Shown: one piece after another, positions 46,638 through 55,442 of the stretch
Numbering within the stretch: position 1 is the first letter of the stretch
Layout of the letters: every line of letters starts with the position of its first letter
Source of the DNA: Bacillus tequilensis KCTC 13622
Lineage (GTDB): Bacteria > Bacillota > Bacilli > Bacillales > Bacillaceae
Direction: 5' to 3'
Length of the DNA stretch: 64,000 bases
NCBI RefSeq assembly: GCF_000507145.1
Contig: NZ_AYTO01000009.1
Coordinates: forward strand, 62,001 to 126,000
Made by a program: the position numbers and the translations under genes
The notes under the pieces: generated by a model
Seen by the model: only the letters and a program-made list of their open reading frames with translations
Told to the model about the DNA's origin: nothing
Databases searched by the model: none

Positions 46638-48751
46638 GACTTCTCCTCCATTTTCATATCAGCACCTAAGACGGATTGAGACAGAAGCTCAGCGACGTCA
46701 TATGTTTTAACCTGGTCTTCGGCTTCCTTCGCCTTTGTGCCGTCTCCAAGCATTGTGAGACAGTACGGACAGCCTGAGCTGATCACTGATGGGCTGACTG
46801 CGAGCGCTTGCTCTGTCCTGGCGACGTTAATCCTATTGCCCGTTTCTTCCTCCATCCACATTAATCCCCCGCCGGCGCCGCAGCACATGCCGGTTTCCCG
46901 GTTTCTCTCCATCTCAATCAGCTGCACGCCCGGAATGGCTCTCAATATCTCCCTCGGCGGATCATAGACCTCGTTGTACCGTCCCAAATAGCACGAATCA
47001 TGGAAGGTAATCGTCTCTTGAAGCGGGTGCTGCGGTTTTAATTTCCCGTTCTTCACCAGCTCTGCCAGCACCTCTGTATGGTGATAAACCTCGCCTTCGA
47101 AGCCGAAATCTGGATATTCATTTTTAAATAAATTGTATGCATGAGGATCGATGGTAACGATTTTTTTAACATTATTTTTTTCAAATTCAGAAATATTCTT
47201 CTCAGCCAGCTCTTGGAATAAAAATTCATTTCCGAGGCGGCGCGGCGTGTCTCCTGAATTTTTTTCTTTATTGCCGAGGATCGCGAAGGACACACCCGCG
47301 TGGTTGAGCAGCCTGGCGAAGGAAATCGCGATTTTCTGGCTTCTGTTGTCGTAAGACCCCATGGAACCGACCCAGAAAAGGTACTCAAACTCTTTTCCTT
47401 CTTTTTTCATTTCTTTTACAGTCGGAATCTCGGCATCCGGTGCGGCGTCACGCCAATTTTCACGTTCCTTGCGGTTAAGGCCCCACGGATTTCCCTGCCG
47501 TTCAATGCTAGTCATGGCGCGCTGTGCGTCACTGTCCATTTTTCCTTCTGTCAGTACAAGGTAGCGGCGGAGGTCAATGATTTTATCGACATGCTCGTTC
47601 ATCACGGGGCATTGATCCTCACAGTTCCGGCAGGTGGTGCACGCCCAAATTTCTTCCTCTGTGATGACGTCGCCGATCAAGCTTGGGTTGTAATCCAGCG
47701 CGGCGGCGGCTTCCCGGGACCCGCTTCCCGCTGACGCTGCCGCCAGCTGATTGCCTCTCGTATGCCGGAACGCTGCCGCCGGCACCCATGGCGAGCGCGA
47801 AGTCACGGCGGCGCCTTTTTCCGTCAAATGGTCTCTTAGACGCACTATTAAGTCCATCGGCGACAGCATTTTTCCGGTGCCTGTCGCTGGGCACATATTG
47901 GTGCAGCGGCCGCACTCGACACACGCGTACAGATCAAGCAGCTGAGACTGCCTGAAATCTTCAATTTTACCTGCTCCGTAGCTTTCTTTCGTTTCGTCGG
48001 TAAAATCGATTTTTTCAAGCTTTCCGGCAGATTCCATTCTATTGAAGAAGACATTGGCAGGACCGGCGATTAAGTGCGCGTGCTTTGATTGAGGCACGTA
48101 CACTAAAAAGCTTAGCAAAAACAGAAGATGCACCCACCATGCGATATAGAAAATCACCGCCGCACCCGTTTTCCCGACACCGCCTAGCAAAAACGCGATG
48201 CCCGATGCAATCGGCTCACTCCAAGAAAGTCCATGCTCATGCCAGATCAGATTCATCCCGTTCCCAAGCAGAACAGTCAGCATTAATCCTCCGATAAAAA
48301 TGAGAACGAGCCCTGCTTTAAAACCGCGTTTCAGCCTGACAAGCTTTTCGATATAACGTCTGTAGAATGCCCAGCCTACAGCGATTAAAATAAGAAATGT
48401 TACAATTTCCTGAAAAAAGGTGAAAGCGGGATAGACGGGTCCAAGCGGCAGATTCCTGTCAGGAGCCAGTCCTTTGATGATAAAGTCTATGGCTCCGAAT
48501 TGAACCAATATAAATCCGTAGAAAAACATGACGTGAATGATCCCGCTTTTCTTGTCCTTAAGCAGTTTTTTCTGCCCGAATACATTCACCCATATGGCGT
48601 GAAGCCGTTCCTTGAACCGTTGATCAAACTCTTCCTTCTGGCCGAGTCTAATGTAGGCCAGTCTCGTTTTGACCAAGTAGACAAACAAATAGACAGCGTA
48701 AGCGGTTACAAGAAGAAATAACAATGCATTTGCGATGAGAAAGCCGCTCAT
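46634..48751 (-). CDS. fadF: FadF, membrane iron-sulfur oxidoreductase (YwjF)
   Basis: 705 aa. N-terminal membrane part with about six helices, including His-bearing helices that could hold heme ([36 protein letters not shown]). Then two [4Fe-4S] ferredoxin motifs, [12 protein letters not shown] and [12 protein letters not shown], and two CCG domains ([18 protein letters not shown] ... [10 protein letters not shown] ... SGCPYC). The layout resembles a heterodisulfide-reductase DE fusion that could feed acyl-CoA electrons to menaquinone. First gene of fadF-acdA-rpoE, with a FadR operator at its promoter. Confidence 0.9.
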   Translation of the reverse strand: MSGFLIANALLFLLVTAYAVYLFVYLVKTRLAYIRLGQKEEFDQRFKERLHAIWVNVFGQKKLLKDKKSGIIHVMFFYGFILVQFGAIDFIIKGLAPDRNLPLGPVYPAFTFFQEIVTFLILIAVGWAFYRRYIEKLVRLKRGFKAGLVLIFIGGLMLTVLLGNGMNLIWHEHGLSWSEPIASGIAFLLGGVGKTGAAVIFYIAWWVHLLFLLSFLVYVPQSKHAHLIAGPANVFFNRMESAGKLEKIDFTDETKESYGAGKIEDFRQSQLLDLYACVECGRCTNMCPATGTGKMLSPMDLIVRLRDHLTEKGAAVTSRSPWVPAAAFRHTRGNQLAAASAGSGSREAAAALDYNPSLIGDVITEEEIWACTTCRNCEDQCPVMNEHVDKIIDLRRYLVLTEGKMDSDAQRAMTSIERQGNPWGLNRKERENWRDAAPDAEIPTVKEMKKEGKEFEYLFWVGSMGSYDNRSQKIAISFARLLNHAGVSFAILGNKEKNSGDTPRRLGNEFLFQELAEKNISEFEKNNVKKIVTIDPHAYNLFKNEYPDFGFEGEVYHHTEVLAELVKNGKLKPQHPLQETITFHDSCYLGRYNEVYDPPREILRAIPGVQLIEMERNRETGMCCGAGGGLMWMEEETGNRINVARTEQALAVSPSVISSGCPYCLTMLGDGTKAKEAEDQVKTYDVAELLSQSVLGADMKMEEKS

Positions 48752-48820
48752 TCCAATTCCCCCTTTTTACTGATAAAGACCGCAGTCCCCCTACTCTCGA
48801 ATCCGTATAAGATTATCTTT

Positions 48821-48850
48821 ATGATAAATAATGAATGAGTGTTCAGTCAA
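48821..48850 (-). promoter_or_regulatory. fadF promoter with FadR operator
   Basis: Minus-strand TTGACT (48845-48850), 18-bp spacer, TATCAT (48821-48826). A FadR-like palindrome, TGAATGAGTGTTCAGTCA (48832-48849), overlaps the -35 and spacer. fadF-acdA-rpoE belongs to the FadR regulon in B. subtilis. The site is also 57 bp upstream of divergent clsB. Confidence 0.7.
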
Positions 48851-48906
48851 TAATTAAATTCCTGTTGTTCGGGCACACTACCTTTACTACGGAAAGGAGT
48901 GCCGGG

Positions 48907-50103
48907 ATGAAGGGATTGTTCGTGATAATAATCATTGTGGTTATTCTTTTTGCTTTGATTTTGCTTGATATCTTCATGGGCCGCGCAGGATACAAAAAGA
49001 ATGCGTACGAGCCTGTTTTTTCAAAAAAGAAGAGTGACATCAAATTGATCCACTGCGGCACCGACCTCGTTGAACGGATGATGAAAGATATCAGCCAGGC
49101 CGCCTCTTCTGTCCACATGATGTTTTTTATTATGAAAAACGATGAGGTCAGCCACAAGATGTATACCCTGCTGAAGACAAAAGCCGAGGCTGGCGTTTCC
49201 GTTTATTTGCTTCTGGATTGGGCGGGCTGCCGGACAATTAAAAAAACAGCGCTCAAGACGATGAAAAATGCCGGCGTTCATGTTCATGTGATGAACCAGC
49301 CTCGTTTTCCTTATTTCTTTTTTCACATGCAAAAACGAAATCACCGAAAAATAGCTGTGATAGATGGAAAAATCGGTTATATCGGCGGGTTTAACATCGC
49401 TGAGGAATACCTTGGAAAGAAGGCGAAATTTGGGAATTGGGAGGACTATCACTTACGTGTGAAGGGAGAAGGCGTGCACGATCTTCAAACGCTATTTGCT
49501 TCCGATCTCAAGCGAAATACCGGAATCGCACTAGGTTCGGATGTTTTTCCAAAGCTTCCGCAAGGGAATACCTCTCATAAGATTTATGCGACCGACGGCT
49601 ATTCACTTGAAAAAAAGTATTTGGCCAATATCGCGCAGGCCAAGAATCGCCTTACCATTTGCACGCCTTATTATATTCCGTCAAAACCGCTTCAAGCAGC
49701 TCTGCTTAATGCGAGAAAAAACGGCGTATCCGTGAGAATCATTGTACCGATGAAATCAGACCATCCGCTGGTACGAGAAACAGCTTTTACGTATTATTCG
49801 GAGCTCTTGGATGCCGGCTGTCTGATTTATCGCTACTATCAAGGGTTTTATCATGTAAAAGCCGTCATCATAGACGACCATCTCAGCATCATCGGAACAG
49901 CCAACTTCGATAAGCGAAGCCTGTTTTTAAATGAAGAGGTCAATGTCGAAATTGATGATGAGGCTTTTACTCGTGAAGTCTATGCCACGATTGAGGAAGA
50001 TATAAAGAAGTCGGAGCTGCTGACAAAGACGGCTTTCAGCAAACGCACATTCAGACAGCGCCCGGCGGAATGGCTTGGCAGAGCATTATCTTATTTTTTA
50101 TAA
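48907..50103 (+). CDS. clsB: Cardiolipin synthase-type phospholipase D family protein ClsB (YwjE)
   Basis: 398 aa. One N-terminal membrane helix (MKGLFVIIIIVVILFALILL) and two phospholipase-D HKD motifs: HRKIAVIDGKIGYIGGFN (about 145) and HVKAVIIDDHLSIIGTANFD (about 320). Condenses phosphatidylglycerol to cardiolipin in characterised relatives. The start at 48907 has AAAGGAG 8 bp upstream; an upstream in-frame ATG is rejected. 12 bp before uvsE, so co-transcribed. Confidence 0.88.
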   Translation: MKGLFVIIIIVVILFALILLDIFMGRAGYKKNAYEPVFSKKKSDIKLIHCGTDLVERMMKDISQAASSVHMMFFIMKNDEVSHKMYTLLKTKAEAGVSVYLLLDWAGCRTIKKTALKTMKNAGVHVHVMNQPRFPYFFFHMQKRNHRKIAVIDGKIGYIGGFNIAEEYLGKKAKFGNWEDYHLRVKGEGVHDLQTLFASDLKRNTGIALGSDVFPKLPQGNTSHKIYATDGYSLEKKYLANIAQAKNRLTICTPYYIPSKPLQAALLNARKNGVSVRIIVPMKSDHPLVRETAFTYYSELLDAGCLIYRYYQGFYHVKAVIIDDHLSIIGTANFDKRSLFLNEEVNVEIDDEAFTREVYATIEEDIKKSELLTKTAFSKRTFRQRPAEWLGRALSYFL

Positions 50104-50115
50104 AGGAGAGTACCT

Positions 50116-51078
50116 ATGATTTTCAGATTCGGGTTCGTTTCAAATGCGATGAGCCTTTGGGATGCGTCCCCCGCTAAAACATTAACATTTGCGCGTTATT
50201 CAAAGCTATCAAAGGATGAAAGAAAAGAAGCCCTGCTGACTGTGACAAAAGCCAATTTGCGCAATACGATGAGAACCCTTCACTATATTATCGGCCACGG
50301 CATTCCTTTGTATCGTTTTTCCAGTTCGATTGTGCCGCTGGCCACGCATCCCGATGTGATGTGGGATTTTGTGACGCCGTTTCAAAAGGAGTTTCGGGAG
50401 ATCGGAGAGCTTGTGAAAACACATCACCTGAGAACAAGCTTTCATCCCAACCAATTCACTCTGTTTACGAGCCCGAAGGAAAACGTCACAAAAAATGCGG
50501 TAACCGATATGGCGTATCACTATCGCATGCTTGAAGCCATGGGCATTGCTGACCGCTCGGTTATCAACATTCATATTGGCGGCGCTTACGGAGATAAAGA
50601 TACCGCCACTGCACAATTTCATCAAAATATGAAGAAGCTGCCACAGGAGATCAAACAGCGGATGACGCTGGAAAACGATGATAAAACATATACGACCGAG
50701 GAAACGCTTCAAGTTTGTGAGCGAGAGGATGTACCGTTTGTCTTTGATTTTCATCATTTTTATGCCAATCCAGATGACGACGCAGACCTAAATGAAGCAC
50801 TGCCCCGGATGATCAAAACGTGGGAGCGGATCGGCCTGCAGCCGAAGGTTCACCTGTCTTCTCCAAAATCGGAGCAAGCCCTGCGCAGCCATGCCGATTA
50901 TGTTGACGCGAACTTTTTGCTGCCGCTGCTGGAACGCTTCAGGCAATGGGGAACAAATATTGATTTCATGATTGAAGCAAAGCAAAAAGACAAGGCGCTT
51001 CTGCGATTGATGGATGAATTAGGCTCCATACGCGGTGTCAAACGCATTGGCGGCGGCACACTGCAATGGAAATCATAA
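50116..51078 (+). CDS. uvsE: UV damage endonuclease UvsE (YwjD)
   Basis: 320-aa TIM-barrel endonuclease that nicks 5' of UV photoproducts (alternative excision repair). Conserved blocks with metal ligands: [78 protein letters not shown]. In B. subtilis it protects spores and is co-expressed with ywjE. Confidence 0.93.
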   Translation: MIFRFGFVSNAMSLWDASPAKTLTFARYSKLSKDERKEALLTVTKANLRNTMRTLHYIIGHGIPLYRFSSSIVPLATHPDVMWDFVTPFQKEFREIGELVKTHHLRTSFHPNQFTLFTSPKENVTKNAVTDMAYHYRMLEAMGIADRSVINIHIGGAYGDKDTATAQFHQNMKKLPQEIKQRMTLENDDKTYTTEETLQVCEREDVPFVFDFHHFYANPDDDADLNEALPRMIKTWERIGLQPKVHLSSPKSEQALRSHADYVDANFLLPLLERFRQWGTNIDFMIEAKQKDKALLRLMDELGSIRGVKRIGGGTLQWKS

Positions 51079-51092
51079 ATGTGCAAAATCAG

Positions 51093-51118
51093 GTTTACGG
51101 CTCGCCCGCTCTGGGAAC
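51093..51118 (+). promoter_or_regulatory. Sigma-B-like promoter of ywjC
   Basis: GTTTAC (51093-51098), 14-bp spacer, GGGAAC (51113-51118), resembling GTTTAA-N12-15-GGGTAT. ywjC is a general-stress gene in B. subtilis. Confidence 0.55.
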
Positions 51119-51158
51119 ATACCCTATATAAGACAACAACCGATGGAGGAGAAAGATC

Positions 51159-51431
51159 ATGAAAAACATCAAGTCTCTGAAAGTAGCCGCACAGGCCTTT
51201 ACTTTAAGAAATTTGATTCATCTTTATAAAATGTGCCATTCCGGAAGCCATGAGGTTTATATCTATTCAAAGAAAACGATGTGCAAAATCAAAAACTTAA
51301 TTGAGCTTGAAACGTTCCGAATGGCTCATAATGAAAAGGAATATTTGATTGTCGTGGAAGGCACAAAAGCGCCGCAGCTGATTGAAAAATTCCAAACGAT
51401 CATTGAGCCCGCTGAAAAAGAAGCGCTTTAA
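51159..51431 (+). CDS. ywjC: YwjC small conserved protein
   Basis: 90-aa soluble protein (MKNIKSLKVAAQAFTLRN...), basic in the first half and acidic at the end. The central YKMCHSGSHEVYIYSKKTMCKIKNLIELETF could suit an HPr-like or regulatory fold; no function known. GGAGGAG precedes the ATG. Followed at once by the inverted-repeat element at 51460. Confidence 0.78.
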   Translation: MKNIKSLKVAAQAFTLRNLIHLYKMCHSGSHEVYIYSKKTMCKIKNLIELETFRMAHNEKEYLIVVEGTKAPQLIEKFQTIIEPAEKEAL

Positions 51432-51447
51432 ACTTACATATAAAAAG

Positions 51448-51471
51448 AATAGACATCTCGTCTATCCTTTC
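51448..51471 (+). terminator. Terminator-like hairpin after ywjC (left copy of a 22-bp direct repeat)
   Basis: ATAGAC-ATCTC-GTCTAT hairpin followed by CCTTTCAG. The 22-bp core 51449-51470 recurs identically at 51651-51672. The T run here is short, so the left copy is probably the weaker terminator. Confidence 0.6.
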
Positions 51472-51656
51472 AGATTGTTGACAAAATCCTAAAACGGTTT
51501 AGTTTTAGGATTTTGTCATCTTTTCAGCGTGATTGAAAACCCTTGAAATCTAGGAAAGGCGAGCATTGGAGCGGAGCGAATGTCCTAATTCGTGAGGACC
51601 AACGCACAGGCTTGACAACGAATGCAAGGGTTTGTCGACACGCTGAAAGGATAGAC
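51460..51656. repeat. MITE-like inverted-repeat element, 197 bp
   Basis: Bounded by a perfect 14-bp inverted repeat, GTCTATCCTTTCAG (51460-51473) and CTGAAAGGATAGAC (51643-51656); similarity continues inward (TGT-T/C-GACAAA) to 23 of 26 bp. ATCTC flanks it directly on both sides, like a 5-bp target duplication. Inside are a perfect 17-bp hairpin (51479-51495 with 51502-51518), a 10-bp stem TTTCAGCGTG/CACGCTGAAA (51522-51531 with 51639-51648), a 9-bp stem AAACCCTTG/CAAGGGTTT (51537-51545 with 51625-51633) and GTCCT/AGGAC (51582-51586 with 51595-51599). No ORF with an RBS. As I recall, strain 168 has ywjB and ywjA here. The rest of the gap (51676-51832) shows nothing. Confidence 0.7.
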
Positions 51657-51677
51657 ATCTCGTCTATCCTTTTTCTT
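51644..51677 (+). terminator. Intrinsic terminator at the right end of the repeat element
   Basis: AAGGATAGAC-ATCTC-GTCTATCCTT, a 10-bp stem with 5-nt loop, followed by TTTTTC. It contains the second copy of the 22-bp repeat (51651-51672). Confidence 0.78.
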
Positions 51678-51832
51678 ATGGTTTTACATAATGGAGCTGA
51701 ACCGCTGTCCGAATGGGTTCATCCCTTTTTATTTCAGCTTTGTTTCAATGATCACAACAAAATGGGAACATGAACGCCAAAGCTTACGAACAATAATGTA
51801 CATCAGCAAAGTTGCCCATCATAATCCCTTTC

Positions 51833-53335
51833 CTACAGAACACCTGAAAACAGACGGGCAAAGGATTCTTTTGTCCGATCAACCATTCCCCTTTTATAAA
51901 AGCCGACAGGGCTGAGTTTTTCACTGTCCAGCATATCTTCTTCGAAATGGGCTTCAAGAGTGCGGATCGCTTCGGCATCCGTGAAGAATACGTTCACTTC
52001 GAAGTTGAGCTGGAAGCTGCGCATGTCCATATTCGCGGTGCCGACAGAAGCGAGGTCTCCGTCAACGATCATGACTTTTTGATGCATAAAGCCTTTTTGA
52101 TAAGAATACACCTCAATCCCCTCAAGAAGCAGCTCTGGAAAATACGATCTAGACGCGTATTGCGTCAAAAAGCTGTCGTTCCTCTCCGGCACCATGACCC
52201 TTACCTCCACGCCTTTTGTCGCCGCTGCTTTCAGCGCCGTGCGAATGGACTCATTCGGGACAAAATAGGGCGTGGCGATCCATATTGATTTCTGCGCTGA
52301 AGAAATCATTTCATAATAAAGGTCGCTCATGCTTTCTTTCATGTCAGGACCTGTCGCGACAACTTGGTAAATGCCCTCTCCCTCCACGGGAACCGGAGCA
52401 TTGTACACCTTTTGATCAATTAACACTTCATTGGAGACGTATTCCCAATCCAGCATAAAGATGGCGTGAAGCGTTTGCACAATTTCTCCTTCCAGCCGCA
52501 GGTGCGTGTCTCTCCAAAAGCCGATGTACGGATCTCTGCTGATATATTCCTTCCCTACGTTTAATCCGCCCACAAAACCGATTTTTCCATCGACGATCAC
52601 GATCTTCCGGTGATTTCTGAAATTAAGCTTCTGGTTGAAAAACCCGTATTTCAGCGGAGAAAACGGAACGATGTCCACTCCCGCTTGTTTCATTTGCATG
52701 ATATCTCTTCCAGCCAGCTTGATGCTCCCTGCGGCATCATATAAAAACCGCACTTCGATACCTTGGCGCGCTTTCTCCATCATAATGTCCATCATTCCGC
52801 GGCCGAGCATGTCTGATTTAAACATGTAGTATTCAATATGTATATAAGATTCCGCTTCTCTCATTGCCTTGAAGATATCCGGAAAGGTTTCTTCACCGTT
52901 TTTCAGCACTTTGATATTGCTTTTCGTATTGATATTCATGTGGGCTGCCCTGATGGAATATGTAAAAAACCTTTCTTGATTGTCCTTCAGGCCTGTCACT
53001 TTCGGCGTTTCCTCCATTTGAAACAGCTTCCTGAGCTTTTCTCTGTTGTACATTCGTTTTGTCTTAAACAGCTTTCCCTTCACATAAAGCTGTCCGGAAA
53101 ACAGGTAAAACATGTAGCCGGCGATCGGAAAAAAGACAAGAATGTGAATCCATAACAGTGTGTGCTGCGAGGTGCGGTTTTCTAGAATTAACGAATAGAT
53201 GCTGAACAAAATAATACTTACATAGCAAAGCAATCCTCCGTAAAACTCAAGCCTGGAAACCGGAAAAAACCATATGACATATGCCCCGATGAGCATGATA
53301 TATAAAAAGAAAAATTCCAGTCTCCTTTTCAGCAT
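51833..53335 (-). CDS. ywiE: Cardiolipin synthase-type protein YwiE
   Basis: 500-aa full-length bacterial Cls layout: two N-terminal membrane helices (about 5-50), then two HKD motifs, HRKIVIVDGKIGFVGGLNVG and HQKVMIVDGDLASVGTANMD. Probably a cardiolipin synthase. The start at 53335 has GGAGAG 7 bp upstream and gives the B. subtilis YwiE length. A second PLD-family gene, clsB, lies 1.7 kb away, converging on the same repeat element. Confidence 0.88.
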   Translation of the reverse strand: MLKRRLEFFFLYIMLIGAYVIWFFPVSRLEFYGGLLCYVSIILFSIYSLILENRTSQHTLLWIHILVFFPIAGYMFYLFSGQLYVKGKLFKTKRMYNREKLRKLFQMEETPKVTGLKDNQERFFTYSIRAAHMNINTKSNIKVLKNGEETFPDIFKAMREAESYIHIEYYMFKSDMLGRGMMDIMMEKARQGIEVRFLYDAAGSIKLAGRDIMQMKQAGVDIVPFSPLKYGFFNQKLNFRNHRKIVIVDGKIGFVGGLNVGKEYISRDPYIGFWRDTHLRLEGEIVQTLHAIFMLDWEYVSNEVLIDQKVYNAPVPVEGEGIYQVVATGPDMKESMSDLYYEMISSAQKSIWIATPYFVPNESIRTALKAAATKGVEVRVMVPERNDSFLTQYASRSYFPELLLEGIEVYSYQKGFMHQKVMIVDGDLASVGTANMDMRSFQLNFEVNVFFTDAEAIRTLEAHFEEDMLDSEKLSPVGFYKRGMVDRTKESFARLFSGVL

Positions 53336-53403
53336 CCTGATTCTCTCCAATCTGATTCGATTACCTCCGTATACCTCTTTTTTCTAATCTGTAAACCTTC
53401 TAC

Positions 53404-53437
53404 ATAAAAAGCCTCTCCGCAAAGCACGGAAAGGCTT
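53404..53437 (-). terminator. Intrinsic terminator of the YitT-family gene
   Basis: Stem around AAGCCT(T/C)TCCG / CGGAAAGGCTT overlapping the stop codon, then U5 on the minus strand. Confidence 0.8.
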
Positions 53438-54065
53438 ATGATGAGGCTTCATGAGATTGGCTGTTTGCGATGTTCTGAAGCAAAGCCGGCTTGAGGGAGT
53501 AGCTGCCTTTGATTTTATTTTTGAAGAAGCCGACGATCAGGCCTGTGACCGCAATCGACACTAAGGAGAATATCCCTCTCAGCAATCCAACGGAAAAAAT
53601 GCCCGCCAGCACTACCCCAAAATCGAAGAGAAAATTAACCGCGCCCGGATTCCATCCGCAGCGCTTTTGCAGAAATAAAGCGAGGATATTGGCGCCGCCG
53701 AGCGATGCCTGATGATAAAACATGAGCGACAGGCCGAACCCGATCAGCGCTCCGCCGCAAATCGACCCGGCAAGCGGTGAAAAAGAGACAGACGGCAGCC
53801 AGTGATCCGCGCTTGTAAACAAAGTCAGCGCTGTGACTGCAAAAACGGTGGATAGGGTGAATTTGATGCCCATTCTGACGAAAGAAAACACATAAAACGG
53901 GATATTGATCAGAAAGAAGATAATGGCAAACGGGGAATGAAACAAGTATGTCAGGCTTAGTGACAGTCCGGCTGTGCCGCCGGTCAACACATGAGAATGT
54001 CTGAGCGTCAGGACCCCGGCGCTTGTCATCAGACAAGCAGTTAAAATGAGTAAAATCCGCTTCAT
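53436..54065 (-). CDS. YitT/YczE-like membrane protein
   Basis: 209 aa with about six membrane helices and the family signature HVLTGGTAGLSLSLTYLFHSP near residue 25 and FYHQASLGGANILALFLQKRCGWNPG mid-protein, two related halves as in YitT (DUF161) proteins. It lacks the C-terminal DUF2179 domain of most YitT proteins. Function unknown. I do not remember a gene of this kind between ywiE and narI in strain 168, so it may be lineage-specific. Confidence 0.75.
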   Translation of the reverse strand: MKRILLILTACLMTSAGVLTLRHSHVLTGGTAGLSLSLTYLFHSPFAIIFFLINIPFYVFSFVRMGIKFTLSTVFAVTALTLFTSADHWLPSVSFSPLAGSICGGALIGFGLSLMFYHQASLGGANILALFLQKRCGWNPGAVNFLFDFGVVLAGIFSVGLLRGIFSLVSIAVTGLIVGFFKNKIKGSYSLKPALLQNIANSQSHEASS

Positions 54066-54162
54066 TCTTCACGCTCCTTTTGTTGATGTTATTTCCACAT
54101 CAAACATAACAGGAATCGCGGCCGCCCAGCCATTTCATTGGCAGAAAATATCTCACGTTTAT

Positions 54163-54194
54163 AAAAAAATCCCCCTCTTGCAAGGGGGATTTTC
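54163..54194 (-). terminator. Intrinsic terminator of the narGHJI operon
   Basis: 9-bp or longer stem ATCCCCCTT / AAGGGGGAT followed by seven U on the minus strand, overlapping the narI stop. Confidence 0.9.
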
Positions 54195-54864
54195 ACGAGC
54201 GTTTCCGATACACGACATAGCTGCGGGTCAAATACTTGAGCGGCAGGCTGAATACGTGAACCAATCTTGTAAACGGCCAAAGGATAAAAACGACGTATCC
54301 GATCATGATATGAAACTTAAACCATAGCGGGACACTCTCCATCAAAGAAGCGTCAGGCCGGAACAAAACAATTTCCCTGAACCACGGCCCCACCGTTGCC
54401 CTGTAATCAAATCCTTTCGAATCAATGTTGAGAAACGTGGCCGCAACACCTGACAGCATCATGAACAGAAGCAGGATGAGCGTAAGGATATCCGATGGCG
54501 AGCTGGTTTTGCGGATTCTTTTGTCAAACAGCCTTCTGTACGTCAGGATCACTAGTCCGGTACATGCCGCAATCCCCGCCGGCAGGCCAGCGCCGATCGC
54601 CATTTTGTGATACGTATGCTCTGAAATGCCAAGTGCAGTATACACGCCTTCCGGGATCAGAATTCCCATGACATGTCCGCCGACAACGAACAGCAGCCCC
54701 CAATGAAAAAGTGTGCTGCCCGCCGCGAGTTTCTTCTTTTCTAACAGCTCGCTTGATTTCGCCGTCCAGCCAAACTGGTCATGCTGATAGCGGTAAATAT
54801 GCCCGCCGATAAAGATCGTCAATACAATGTACGGCATAATCCCCCACAGGATCCGCTCGCTCAT
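54193..54864 (-). CDS. narI: Respiratory nitrate reductase gamma subunit (cytochrome b)
   Basis: 223-aa membrane subunit with five helices. It holds two b-type hemes and oxidises menaquinol for the NarGH catalytic unit. His residues suited to heme binding are in IFIGGHIYRYQHDQF, LFHWGLLFVVGGHVMG and FKFHIMIGYVVFILWPFTRLVH. Overlaps the narJ stop by 4 bp. Confidence 0.95.
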   Translation of the reverse strand: MSERILWGIMPYIVLTIFIGGHIYRYQHDQFGWTAKSSELLEKKKLAAGSTLFHWGLLFVVGGHVMGILIPEGVYTALGISEHTYHKMAIGAGLPAGIAACTGLVILTYRRLFDKRIRKTSSPSDILTLILLLFMMLSGVAATFLNIDSKGFDYRATVGPWFREIVLFRPDASLMESVPLWFKFHIMIGYVVFILWPFTRLVHVFSLPLKYLTRSYVVYRKRS

Positions 54865-55418
54865 GCCTGAACAGCCCCTTCTTCAATGTATTCACGCACG
54901 CCGATGCTTTCCAGCGCGGCCTGCAGCACGTGCAGCAGCTCAGCATAGAGGCTGTCATTTTTTTCGAGGCGGGATGCCAGCTCCCTCACATTGGACAAAT
55001 ATTTCTCAAACACGCTTCTCACTGCTTCAATTTCTGCGACCGCGGCGAATTCCAGCATAAGCGGCAGATAATCAGGCAGCTCTTTCTCTGTCGGCAGGAA
55101 ACCGGATTGCTGGTAGGTGTTTTTTAAATGCAGCAGTTCAATTCCGCGCTCCCTTTGCTCGCCTGAGTTAAAGTACGTGACGTACATATTCGTTTTTTTC
55201 CCGAAGTCGAACGTGTAGACATAGTGTTCAATCAGCGCTTCTCGAGAAAACCTGGCTGACGCCTCGAAAAAGTGCAGCAGTTTCTCACGGATTTGCTGAT
55301 TGCCGATTTCATGGATAAGAGCCTTCCAATCGGGAAGCTCGGCTCTCCACTCTTCATCCGGATAAGACAGGAGACAGGAAAGAGCGGAGAATGTGATTTG
55401 CCGGTCTGTGGTGTTCAT
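54861..55418 (-). CDS. narJ: Nitrate reductase assembly chaperone NarJ
   Basis: 185-aa TorD-family chaperone that guides Mo-cofactor insertion into NarG; not part of the final enzyme. Typical start FSALSCLLSYPDEEW and the YFNSGEQRERGIELLHLK motif. The start at 55418 has GAGGTGG upstream. Between narH and narI, 4-bp overlap with narI. Confidence 0.93.
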   Translation of the reverse strand: MNTTDRQITFSALSCLLSYPDEEWRAELPDWKALIHEIGNQQIREKLLHFFEASARFSREALIEHYVYTFDFGKKTNMYVTYFNSGEQRERGIELLHLKNTYQQSGFLPTEKELPDYLPLMLEFAAVAEIEAVRSVFEKYLSNVRELASRLEKNDSLYAELLHVLQAALESIGVREYIEEGAVQA

Positions 55419-55442
55419 CTTGTTCCACCTCATTTTCAAAAG

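Noticed and set aside
51449-51672. Two identical 22-bp repeats suggested a minimal CRISPR array
   Set aside because: Only two copies, each palindromic with a terminator layout, 180 bp apart, and no cas genes nearby.
51543-51773. 76-codon ORF inside the repeat element
   Set aside because: It has no RBS, crosses the terminator hairpin and has no recognisable protein features.
53635-54072. 145-codon minus-strand frame overlapping the YitT gene
   Set aside because: Shadow frame of the YitT-family gene, which has strong membrane-helix periodicity and family motifs.
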